Shown here: piece by piece, positions 26,920 to 35,217 of the stretch
Position numbering within the stretch: the stretch's first letter is position 1
Layout: every line of letters begins with the position of its first letter
Assembly (NCBI GenBank): GCA_029264775.1
Contig: JARHYT010000079.1
Location: forward strand, 1 to 37,796
Direction: 5' to 3'
Origin: Helicobacter sp.
GTDB taxonomy: Bacteria > Campylobacterota > Campylobacteria > Campylobacterales > Helicobacteraceae
DNA: 37,796 nt
Made by a program: the position numbers and the translations under genes
The notes under the pieces: model-generated
Told to the model about the DNA's origin: nothing
The model's input: the letters and a program-made list of their open reading frames with translations, nothing else
The model's database searches: none

Positions 26920-28557
26920 TTACATATTTATAAGGATTGTTTGGATGCAGAATATATAAAAATTTACATGAATTAAACAATTCTTGCATAGAAAACATTA
27001 AAATCAGATTCCAAGAAGTGGATATTTTGGTATAAAGATAACATGTGATATATAAAATTATAGTAGATTATATGAATATTTAGATACATCTTAAATATTT
27101 TAAATTGCATAAGCTTTCAAATATCTTAGTTATATAAATCATATTTTATTATATCAATTGAGTTTTTTATAACACTTATATCAATATATGCAATAAGTAA
27201 GATAATGTAAAAATGATGAAATTCAAGATCTGTATTTACATTTATCTAAATTAAACATAGCCACAAAATAATGTCTATAATTATTTTGTGGCTATGTTTT
27301 ATTATATTGATAGCCTTGATTGTAGTTTATTTGCAAACAATATTATTTAATTACACTATTGCTTAAAAAATATCAAATATATATAGCCTAGTTTATAGTG
27401 CAAAATTAACTACAAGGGGAATGGTAAATTTGCAGTTGGATAAACCTATTGCAATATTTATGCCCTGTTTATGCCGGCAAATGAACTCAAGCCATATAAA
27501 TCATGCCTAATTAAAATTTATCAAAAAAATGCTTAAAGGCATAAAGTCTTGAATACATTTTTTTGTGCTTAAAGAATATTTATGTGCATCATATCAACAT
27601 TATAGTGTAGTAAAAACTCCCTAAAATAGATTTTATAAATCTTAAATAAATCAATTAAGGTTTATATTTTAATCTAGTTAGTTACTTGTAAGCAATTAAA
27701 AAAACTCTTGTATAGTCTTTTAGCTATTATAATAGTTTTCTTAAAAATGCCACCATTTCTTTGCTGTATTATTAATGCTTTCAAAATATGATAAGTGAAT
27801 TCTCTAAAAAAGTAGCTACTACAGATAATATATTTCTAATGGCTGGTATTATATTGGAAATGAATCAAGTATGGCTGACTATATATTCTAATGCTATGTT
27901 TGAATTTTCTTTATAAATTTAAAATGATATGTAAATATAACCTTGTTTATTTATAATCCTTGCTGTTAAAAAGATTGCTATTTGGTGTTAAAACTCTATG
28001 GTATAGCATTTTGTACCAAAAGCATAATGCAATTTGCTTATTAAATTACTATTTCATTGCATTTGTATTATTTTCTATAGTACTTTAGTCTTAGCTATCA
28101 ATTATATTTATTTGTGCTTCTCTAAATAAATGGATTATGCTTGTAATATGAATCTAAATTTGCGTTGATTGTAATAAATATATCTTAAAATCTTTCAAAA
28201 AACTATCTAGCATATTGAATATACTTAGTATTGTCTGCATTTATAATGTTTGAAATAATAGACAGGATTTATACAAACATCATGTTATTTTCATAAAACC
28301 CATTTGTATAACAAAAATATAATGCTATTATTGCAATTTGGAGTTAATAAACTTATTCAAAGAATTTCAATGTTTATTGGTAAAATCAATATTTAACAAT
28401 TGTACACATAAAATAAACAGATATTTTATCTATACAATAAAGATAACATACTTCTTGTATATAAACTATGAAAAAACTAGAAGAAGTCTTTATGTCTAAT
28501 AATCGCGTATATGTTGCGTATCATGCAATGTAGATCAAGCAAAATATAATTAAACCT
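26920..28557. other. 1.6-kb gene-poor stretch
   Basis: No open frame with a convincing start and protein-like sequence was found on either strand. Protein-like fragments with stops suggest decayed genes. Examples are the minus strand near 27500-27410 (reading ICRHKQGINIAIGLSNCKF) and the plus strand at 27789-27917 (MISEFSKKVATTDNIFLMAG, 42 codons, no ribosome site). A 13-codon frame, MSNNRVYVAYHAM, at 28492-28533 has an AGAAGAAG site and may be the 5' end of a lost gene. A perfect hairpin is at 27253-27299. Confidence 0.5.
27253..27299. terminator. Perfect 20-bp hairpin, terminator-like
   Basis: A 20-bp stem with no mismatch: AAACATAGCCACAAAATAAT at 27253-27272, loop GTCTATA, and the exact reverse complement at 27280-27299. 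On the plus strand it is followed by TTTATTATATTG, a modest U tract. It lies 334 nt after the pepA stop, further than expected for the pepA terminator, so it could end a non-coding transcript or be a remnant of a mobile element. Confidence 0.55.
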
Positions 28558-28818
28558 TTATATATTCATGCCATTGTATATTTTAGCTGCATCCTCTCGT
28601 GCATCATGTTCTTGTAGCTTATCTTTTACTATTTGACTTATTTCATCGTATTTTCTTGCCTTCTCATAATTTTCTAACCAACTATCAACCCATTCAGGAG
28701 TAGAACCTCTAGTATTCCAGCCAACAACACCTGTGTATCCTGCATTTACCATAGCGGCAAATTCCTTCTTCTTAAGTTTGAGCATTTTTAGTTTGCTTTC
28801 AAAAGTTTCAATTGTCAT
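28558..28818 (-). CDS. Small helix-turn-helix (XRE/Cro-like) protein
   Basis: 86 residues. LKLKKKEFAAMVNAGYTGVV followed by GWNTRGSTPEWVDSWL has the pattern of a Cro/XRE helix-turn-helix as found in Campylobacterota phage-type regulators, though the recognition helix is not canonical. The rest is a charged helix (YEKARKYDEISQIVKDKLQE), perhaps a dimerisation coiled coil. The ribosome site AAGAGGTG is strong. It stands alone at the edge of the gene-poor region, suggesting a relic of a mobile element or a toxin-antitoxin/phage regulator. No toxin gene is adjacent. Target unknown. Confidence 0.6.
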   Translation of the reverse strand: MTIETFESKLKMLKLKKKEFAAMVNAGYTGVVGWNTRGSTPEWVDSWLENYEKARKYDEISQIVKDKLQEHDAREDAAKIYNGMNI

Positions 28819-29168
28819 AATTCACCTCTTCCAAAAATATTATTGTTTTCCTTATGATTACTTGTATAAATAATACATGAAAACTATACTTGATTGTAAT
28901 AACCTTTAATTAATTGTTTGTTAATTGTTGCTAAAAGTTATAAAATTTTGAAGCAAAAGTTACAAAAAAATACAATTTTTAATCAGTTTCTTTCAATTAT
29001 ACTTAACATAGCTATAAAATATTAGAGTATTTTATAGCTATATACAAATATTTTTCATCAATTATCATTATATATTATATTTTGTATGTATTGTAGTTTT
29101 AATGTAGCAACTTGTGAAATATTTTGTCGGCAGTATTTATAGTTAAGCCTTTATTTATCGGCTTGCTA
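28819..29168. other. 350-bp gap between ribD and the HTH gene
   Basis: Very AT-rich. It contains a perfect 14-bp hairpin (29008-29041) and, just upstream of the HTH gene, candidate AT-rich promoter sequence including the short inverted repeat TGTATAAATAATACA. No coding frame. Confidence 0.5.
29008..29041 (-). terminator. Hairpin downstream of ribD
   Basis: ATAGCTATAAAATA (29008-29021) pairs exactly with TATTTTATAGCTAT (29028-29041), loop TTAGAG. It sits about 130 nt after the ribD stop on the same strand. There is no T run on the minus side, so termination is uncertain; the stem is mostly A-T. Confidence 0.35.
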
Positions 29169-30395
29169 TTATTTATTGTTTTTGGTAAATAAATAATATA
29201 ACATGTTTGTATTACTATTATTTTTTTTATAACTACTGCATTTATGGTTTTTCTTTATTTGATTATCCCAAAAATTATTGAGATTTATACTATGTGCTAA
29301 ATAAAAATTATTTAAATCGTTGTTGAAGTAATAACTTTCGTGCCAATTGCTAAGTGTTGGGGATATATAGCCCATTATGCAATCAATTTCCACACAATCT
29401 ATTTGATTTTCCTTTAATGTTGAAATATTATGTATTACTGAGTTTAGGAAGCTAAATCCCCCTTCAATTATCTTTAATCCATGTTTTGGAATCTTAGACA
29501 TACAATCAATTATTTCTACCTCTCTGTTTCTAATATTGTATTGTGATAAATCATTTTTTTGTAAAGTTCTGCTAATTATTAGAATCTTCGGATATTTATT
29601 TTGTTTATTGTTTTTGTAAAAGCCAGATGCAAAACGCACATCAAGCAATGGATTATCATTTCTCAATGTTTCCCCAGAAATTATAATATAATCAGCAATA
29701 CAACGCATATTGTGTGTAAAGATCCTTGAATTTTCATTGCTAATAAAACCACCTTTATGATTCCCATTTAAATGATGTGCTATCTTAAATATAGTGAAAC
29801 CATTATTTTTTTGCCATTGTGTAAAAGGGAATATTATAGTTTCTGCCTCATTTTTTAGAATACCTTTTTTTGTTGAAATGTTTGATTTTAGTTTAATATT
29901 GCTGTTACTTTTCAGTGTTTTATCCTTATTTGCTATTACAATCCTTTTTGGTTTTATTGCATTTAATAAATTTATACATGGCGGTGTTTTTCCATAGTGA
30001 TTACACGGTCCAAGTGTTATAAAAAAAACACATTGCTTAAACACATTGCTATGATACTTTTTTATAATTTCATGCAATTCATTAGCGTCCTGTGTATTTT
30101 TTATATGTTCTTTTATGCTCTTTAGTGAAACCAGTTTATCTTTTTGTTTCTTAATTGTTTTTATAACTAATTTTTTAGATTTTTTATCATTTTCAATAAG
30201 ATATAAAAATGCTTCCTTGCATGCTAAAACCTCTGCATGTGGAGTTCCAGCTTTTTTATGTGCTTGCAATGCAATAATGGTATTTTTCCATAATACTAAT
30301 GTTGCCACCGCAGGATTTGGCAGTGTTAATATTTGAAAATTCCACGCATAATCTATTGCGATACGCATAAATATAGAATCTGAATCATGGGACAT
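29169..30395 (-). CDS. ribD: Bifunctional riboflavin deaminase/reductase RibD
   Basis: Second and third steps of riboflavin synthesis: a zinc-dependent pyrimidine deaminase then an NADPH-dependent reductase. Deaminase motifs: HAEVLAC (about 53-59) and LGPCNHYGKTPPC (about 129-141), giving the zinc ligands. The reductase half shows GGFISNENSRIFTH and ISGETLRNDNPLLDVR. The two zinc motifs are about 75 residues apart, against roughly 25 in E. coli RibD; the extra is Lys-rich (KKSKKLVIKTIKKQKDK). Length 408. GGAGAAG precedes ATG. The C terminus is Asn/Lys-rich. Divergent from ppk across a 339-bp gap. Confidence 0.92.
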   Translation of the reverse strand: MSHDSDSIFMRIAIDYAWNFQILTLPNPAVATLVLWKNTIIALQAHKKAGTPHAEVLACKEAFLYLIENDKKSKKLVIKTIKKQKDKLVSLKSIKEHIKNTQDANELHEIIKKYHSNVFKQCVFFITLGPCNHYGKTPPCINLLNAIKPKRIVIANKDKTLKSNSNIKLKSNISTKKGILKNEAETIIFPFTQWQKNNGFTIFKIAHHLNGNHKGGFISNENSRIFTHNMRCIADYIIISGETLRNDNPLLDVRFASGFYKNNKQNKYPKILIISRTLQKNDLSQYNIRNREVEIIDCMSKIPKHGLKIIEGGFSFLNSVIHNISTLKENQIDCVEIDCIMGYISPTLSNWHESYYFNNDLNNFYLAHSINLNNFWDNQIKKNHKCSSYKKNNSNTNMLYYLFTKNNK

Positions 30396-30421
30396 AAACT
30401 TCTCCGTATATTATATTATGT

Positions 30422-30436
30422 AAGTTATCATAACTT
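30422..30436. promoter_or_regulatory. 7-1-7 palindrome upstream of ribD, Fur/PerR-box-like
   Basis: AAGTTATCATAACTT is a perfect 7-1-7 inverted repeat, the geometry of Fur-family operators (PerR consensus TTATAATNATTATAA). It lies 27 nt before the ribD ATG and contains the minus-strand TATGAT, a possible -10, so a bound repressor would block ribD. Riboflavin genes respond to iron through Fur in related bacteria. The match to a Fur or PerR site is by geometry only. Confidence 0.35.
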
Positions 30437-30708
30437 TAATATATTCATTTAGCTTTAAATTGAGTTGTGTATGATAGCTTTTTTGCTAGTCATGAAAATT
30501 ATAACAGAATATTTTTAATTCTATATAGTTATTAATATAGCTATTGTTATGTGTTAATTTGCAAAATTGTTGAAAGATAACAAACAAGATATTGCTCTAT
30601 GATTCACACAAAATATTTATTGATTTAAAACAATATTTTATATGATGTCATAAACCAATCAAATTTATATAAAAAATGCTATGAAACTTAAAAATTAATG
30701 TAGAATTT

Positions 30709-30714
30709 TATAAT
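30709..30714 (+). promoter_or_regulatory. -10 box for ppk
   Basis: TATAAT 21-26 nt before the ppk ATG. Transcription would start only about 14 nt upstream of the ATG, just before the AAGGAG ribosome site, so the leader would be very short. Confidence 0.4.
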
Positions 30715-30734
30715 ATATTTAATAAGGAGTAGTT

Positions 30735-32858
30735 ATGTCGCAAAAGGAAAGCATTCAATCATATGGTGTTAAAAAAGAGGTATTTTTTAATAGGGAGTTG
30801 AGTTGGTTAAGGTTTAATACTAGGGTTTTAAATGAGGCTAAGAATACAAAGTTGCCTCTCCTTGAAAGATTAAAGTTTCTAGCAATCTATAGTACAAATT
30901 TAGATGAATTTTATATGATAAGAGTAGCTGGATTACAAAGGCTTTTTGCAAATGGCGTTATTGAGAGCGGTGCAGATAAGATAACGCCATTTGAACAATT
31001 GACAGAGATAAGGGAATACATTACAAGAGAAAGAAAGATTGTAGAATCTTTATATAATGATATTAAAAAGTCTCTTATAAAAGAGCGACTTTTAATAAGG
31101 AATTTTGATGAATTAGATTCAAAAACAAAGCAAGAAATGCAAAAATATTTTATAGATTATTTATATCCAATCATTGTTCCGATAGTTATTGATTCTACTC
31201 ATCCATTTCCACATTTAAATAATCTTAGTTTTGGTATAGCACTTACTTTGAAAAGTAAAGACACAGGTGAAATTAAATATGGAATGATTAGAATACCAAG
31301 GGTGTTAAAACGCTTTTGTGCCAATAATGATTCTTTTGTGTTCATAGAAAGTATAATAGGTGAGTTTGCATCTGTCTTATTTGAGGGATTTGAAACTATT
31401 GCATATATGCCATTTAGAGTAACTAGAAATGCTGATATGGAGATAGAGGAAGATGAAGCAGATGATTTTATTGCCTTAATGAGTGAGGGGCTTAGGGCAA
31501 GAAAAAAGGGTGAAATAGTTAGACTAGAGGTTAGCAATGCAAATAAAGAATCTGAATATAAAAACTTACTAGAATTTGTTAATACACAATTAAAAGTTCC
31601 AAAAGATGATGTATATGAATATCAATCTCCAATAGGTATGAATTGTTTTTGGGAATTAGTAGGATTAAAGGAGTATGCCTGTTTAACATTGCCTCAATAT
31701 GTTGCAAAGATATTGCCTCCGTTAGAAGATTGTAGAGATATATTTGATTGCATAGAAAAAGAGGATATATTGTTGTTTCATCCGTATGAAAGCTTTGATC
31801 CTGTTGTGCAGTTTATACAGCAAGCAGCAAAAGATCCAGATGTGTTATCTATTCGCATGACACTTTATAGAGTTGGCAGCAAATCTCCTATAGTCAAAGC
31901 ATTAACAGAAGCAGCAGAAAATAAACAAGTAACGGTGCTTGTAGAATTAAAGGCAAGATTTGATGAAGAGAATAATCTACATTGGGCAAAATCTTTGGAA
32001 TCTGCTGGTGCTCATGTTATATATGGTGAATCAAACTTAAAAGTTCATGCAAAAATTGCTCTTGTTATAAGAAAGAAAGGGGACAAGTTACAACATTATG
32101 TTCATTTAAGCTCGGGTAATTATAATGCACAAACTGCAAAAATATATACAGATGTAAGCTTATTGAGTGCTAATCATGCTTTTACAAAAGATGCAATAAA
32201 GTTTTTCCATTCATTATCCACGGGTAGCTCAAAAAAAGTTATGCTTGATACTTTATATACTGCACCCACACAAATCAAAGGTAAATTGCTAGAATTAATA
32301 CAAAATGAGACGGCACAAAAAGAGCAGGGTAGAATCATAATGAAGGCAAACGCTTGCGTTGATGTAGATATTATAAATGCCTTGTATAAAGCGTCTAAAG
32401 CAGGCGTGAAAATAGATCTAATTATACGCGGTATTTGTTGTCTTAAACCCGGTATTGAAGGCGTAAGCAGCAATATACATGTTTATTCTATTGTTGGTAA
32501 ATATCTAGAGCATGCAAGGATATATTATTTTAAAAATGCAAAGCCAGATATTTATTTTGCAAGTGCTGATATTATGCCAAGAAACCTTGAGAGGAGAGTG
32601 GAGCTATTAACGCCAGCAGTAGAAAAACATGTGGCAGAAAAACTTATGCAAATTCTTACTTTGCAATTAAATGACACAATGCAACGATATGAGCTTAAGA
32701 GTGATGGAGAATATTATAAGGTTTCAGCAAAAGATGGCGAGCTATCTTCTCAAAACGAGTGGGAGAAAATAACAAATCAAATTCACAACGAAAATGCTAA
32801 TAAAAAAGTGAATGAAAAAATAAAAAGATTAATCAATAAGATGATGAGTGAATCCTAA
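30735..32858 (+). CDS. ppk: Polyphosphate kinase 1
   Basis: Makes inorganic polyphosphate from ATP reversibly; membrane-associated homotetramer in its family. The 707-residue protein has the N domain opening (FFNRELSWLRFNTRVLNEA, NLDEFYMIRVAG), the HPYESFDPVVQFIQQAAKDP catalytic segment, the autophosphorylated histidine in LKVHAK (H438), VHLSSGNYNAQTAKIYTDVS, and the second conserved histidine in KYLEHARIYYF. AAGGAG is 5 nt before ATG. The 3' end overlaps the convergent outer-membrane gene by 4 nt. Confidence 0.97.
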   Translation: MSQKESIQSYGVKKEVFFNRELSWLRFNTRVLNEAKNTKLPLLERLKFLAIYSTNLDEFYMIRVAGLQRLFANGVIESGADKITPFEQLTEIREYITRERKIVESLYNDIKKSLIKERLLIRNFDELDSKTKQEMQKYFIDYLYPIIVPIVIDSTHPFPHLNNLSFGIALTLKSKDTGEIKYGMIRIPRVLKRFCANNDSFVFIESIIGEFASVLFEGFETIAYMPFRVTRNADMEIEEDEADDFIALMSEGLRARKKGEIVRLEVSNANKESEYKNLLEFVNTQLKVPKDDVYEYQSPIGMNCFWELVGLKEYACLTLPQYVAKILPPLEDCRDIFDCIEKEDILLFHPYESFDPVVQFIQQAAKDPDVLSIRMTLYRVGSKSPIVKALTEAAENKQVTVLVELKARFDEENNLHWAKSLESAGAHVIYGESNLKVHAKIALVIRKKGDKLQHYVHLSSGNYNAQTAKIYTDVSLLSANHAFTKDAIKFFHSLSTGSSKKVMLDTLYTAPTQIKGKLLELIQNETAQKEQGRIIMKANACVDVDIINALYKASKAGVKIDLIIRGICCLKPGIEGVSSNIHVYSIVGKYLEHARIYYFKNAKPDIYFASADIMPRNLERRVELLTPAVEKHVAEKLMQILTLQLNDTMQRYELKSDGEYYKVSAKDGELSSQNEWEKITNQIHNENANKKVNEKIKRLINKMMSES

Positions 32859-33640
32859 AGTTTATAACTATATGCTATATATGGGTTATAGTCTGCTACT
32901 ATGCCATCTTCTGGTATGCTTAAAGATTGTGTTGGTAGAAATTTAACTCCCACTTCTACTCTATGTCTATACATGAAAACAGCACTAAATCCACCTTGCA
33001 CCAAGACATTTCCGCTAGCATTATATTTAGATGATTCATGTGAGCTTACAATAGGTGTTGTTGTATCGAAATATATAAATGCTCCAGCACCAACACCCAT
33101 AAAAAAACCTATGGTATTTTTATAATTTTTATCAACAAAGAAGTCAATCATTATATCTAAGCCCAAACTTATCATTAAGAAAGTTCCATTGTAATTGTGT
33201 TGTTGTGGCAATAATGATAACTTGTCGTTTGTGAAGTCAAATGCGAAGTAACCACGCATGCCTATGTAATTATCTAAATAACTTATAACACCTGTTCTAA
33301 TGCCAGCACCCATACTATAATTGTATATTTCTTTGTTGTTTGCTGCCCTTCTTATAGGTATTACATTAGCAGTAACCATCACATAAACACCATTTCTTTG
33401 GATATTTGCTTGTTTTAGCGACAATAATTGTTGTTTGCTTAGTGTATTTGATTGTGGTTTTGCAACAGCTTCCACATCTGTTTGTAATTGCGATGTGCTT
33501 GGTGTTTGTAAAAAGCCTGATTCACCATCTTTTGCGAAAGAAACAAAATCATTTGCCAAAATAGCATTATATCCCATAAATATGCAAAAAAGTAATACAT
33601 ATATATTTATTTGTTTATTATAAAAAATATTTGCCAACAT
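32855..33640 (-). CDS. Helicobacter-type outer-membrane beta-barrel protein
   Basis: 261 residues. A signal peptide precedes a likely cut in NAILA-NDF (about residue 30). The mature part starts with a Gln/Ser-rich stretch (TPSTSQLQTDVEA), then alternating strands such as GVYVMVTANVIPI, GAGIRTGVISY, FLMISLGLDIMIDFF and HRVEVGVKFLPTQSL, ending NPYIAYSYKL; a terminal aromatic/hydrophobic strand is typical of Helicobacter outer-membrane families. The specific family was not recognised. It is 14 nt downstream of the GspE-type ATPase and may be cotranscribed, but a functional link is not shown. Confidence 0.78.
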   Translation of the reverse strand: MLANIFYNKQINIYVLLFCIFMGYNAILANDFVSFAKDGESGFLQTPSTSQLQTDVEAVAKPQSNTLSKQQLLSLKQANIQRNGVYVMVTANVIPIRRAANNKEIYNYSMGAGIRTGVISYLDNYIGMRGYFAFDFTNDKLSLLPQQHNYNGTFLMISLGLDIMIDFFVDKNYKNTIGFFMGVGAGAFIYFDTTTPIVSSHESSKYNASGNVLVQGGFSAVFMYRHRVEVGVKFLPTQSLSIPEDGIVADYNPYIAYSYKL

Positions 33641-33654
33641 GTATAACCTTTATT

Positions 33655-35217
33655 TTAAAACAAACTTTCTTCGTAGCTAATTATACCCTGTCTTAAAAGT
33701 TCTTGTGCTTGTTTTTTAATTGTTGGTATATTGCAAAAACATGATTCTAAGGATTCCAAACAATCATATTTAAATAAATTAAAATCTATATTATTGTTGC
33801 AGAAATCCATTATTTCTTGCAATAAGATTCTGTGTCCATGCCCCTGATTGTAACATTTGTAACAGCCATTTGCTTTACACATACCATTATGCTCAACCTT
33901 ACAAAATGGGCATAATGTTTGCACAAGTCTTTGAGATATTATTAATCGAAGTGTTGCTTTTAGTACATAATCTTTTGCACCTAGATCTCTAAGCCTTGCC
34001 ACACTAGATATACAATCGCTTGAATGAATACTTGCTAAAACTAAATGCCCTGTTAATGCAGCACGCATGGCAATTTCCAATGTATCGTAATCCCTTATTT
34101 CACCTATCATTATTATATCTGGATCTTGTCTTAACATATATTTTAATGCCCTTGCAAATGTTAGATCTAAATCTTCATTTATTTGACATTGCACAATACC
34201 ATTTATTTCTTGCTCTATTGGATCTTCTATGGTTATTATCTTTTTTGTTCCATTATGTAAAAATCTCAAACAATTATATAATAATGTGCTTTTAGCGCTT
34301 CCTGTTGGACCGCTTATAATTATTAACCCGCTTTTGGTTAGCAATGATTTCTTTAAAATATTAAGTATGTAGGGATTAAGATTCAATGTGTCAAGACTAA
34401 AAAACCTTTTATTTGCATTTGGTATTCTTAAAACAATACTTTCTCCATTTGGTGTTGGAAAAAATGAACTTCTAATATCACATATTTCATTCTTAGAATC
34501 TCCATATGCAAAACCATCCATTCTAAAATGCCCATCTTGTGGGATTCTGTTTTCGTTAATATCAATTTGACATAAAAGCTTTAATTTTTGTGATATTTTT
34601 ACAAATAATTCCTTGCTAAATTCCAAAAAATTTATTAGAGAACCATCGATTCTTAAAATACAATTTGCTTTATCATTTTGTAAAAACAAATGTATATCAC
34701 TCGCATTTATTCTTATTGCAAACTGCAATAAAGAAAATATTAAAGAGTTATGTAACACCTCACTTTTAAAGTAATTTTGTATTGTTATTGATAATGTTAT
34801 TTCGTTAAAAAAATCTTGCTTGCATATGTAAAATTTTACATTGTTATTGTATAACGCCCTTATTTGTTCTATCATATTTACTTTATATGCTTGATTAAAT
34901 GGCTCGTATATAATCACCTCAACATGCTCTTTTACGCTAAATATTATATTTGGTAGAAAATCTTGTTTGATTTTCATTGATTCGTTAATAATACTATAAC
35001 TATTATCTAGTAAATGAATATCTTTTGGTAATAAATTATTGGATATTATATAATCTTCAAAGAATGGATGAGATTCTAAAAATCTTGCAAAAATGATTGT
35101 TTTTTTAGTAACAATTTCATACAATGATTCTAAAAACTTATTTCTTTTGTAGTCATCAAGTTCATTGTAATATGCTTGTGAATAGATATATGGATTTTCT
35201 TGTAATTTATCTATCAT
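33655..35217 (-). CDS. GspE/PilB-type secretion ATPase
   Basis: Hexameric traffic ATPase of type II secretion/type IV pilus-like systems, cytosolic face of the inner membrane. 520 residues. The N-terminal 150 residues are divergent. The ATPase core has INASDIHLF, RIPQDGHF, Walker A GPTGSAKST (303-311; Ala for the usual Gly at 308), ITIEDPIEQ (Asp box), Walker B PDIIMIGEIRD (366-376) and the His box HLVLASIHSSD. The zinc tetracysteine (C436, C439, C452, C455, with an extra C447) marks it as GspE/PilB rather than VirB11. It overlaps thyX by ATGA. The secretin at 9683-11548 is a plausible partner; Campylobacter CtsE/CtsP are comparable. Confidence 0.9.
   Translation of the reverse strand: MIDKLQENPYIYSQAYYNELDDYKRNKFLESLYEIVTKKTIIFARFLESHPFFEDYIISNNLLPKDIHLLDNSYSIINESMKIKQDFLPNIIFSVKEHVEVIIYEPFNQAYKVNMIEQIRALYNNNVKFYICKQDFFNEITLSITIQNYFKSEVLHNSLIFSLLQFAIRINASDIHLFLQNDKANCILRIDGSLINFLEFSKELFVKISQKLKLLCQIDINENRIPQDGHFRMDGFAYGDSKNEICDIRSSFFPTPNGESIVLRIPNANKRFFSLDTLNLNPYILNILKKSLLTKSGLIIISGPTGSAKSTLLYNCLRFLHNGTKKIITIEDPIEQEINGIVQCQINEDLDLTFARALKYMLRQDPDIIMIGEIRDYDTLEIAMRAALTGHLVLASIHSSDCISSVARLRDLGAKDYVLKATLRLIISQRLVQTLCPFCKVEHNGMCKANGCYKCYNQGHGHRILLQEIMDFCNNNIDFNLFKYDCLESLESCFCNIPTIKKQAQELLRQGIISYEESLF

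Larger units (their letters stand above)
30396..30734. other. Divergent ribD-ppk control region
   Basis: 339 bp of AT-rich sequence between divergent genes. It holds a 7-1-7 palindrome (30422-30436) on the ribD side and a TATAAT box (30709-30714) on the ppk side. No gene seen. Confidence 0.55.

Noticed and set aside
27271-27366. 31-codon hydrophobic frame MSIIILWLCFIILIALIV
   Set aside because: Starts inside the perfect hairpin, has no ribosome site and low-complexity content expected of T-rich DNA.
27420-27500. Possible acxA-like fragment (GNGKFAVG) in the gene-poor stretch
   Set aside because: Only about eight residues resemble acxA and the following sequence does not; chance similarity.
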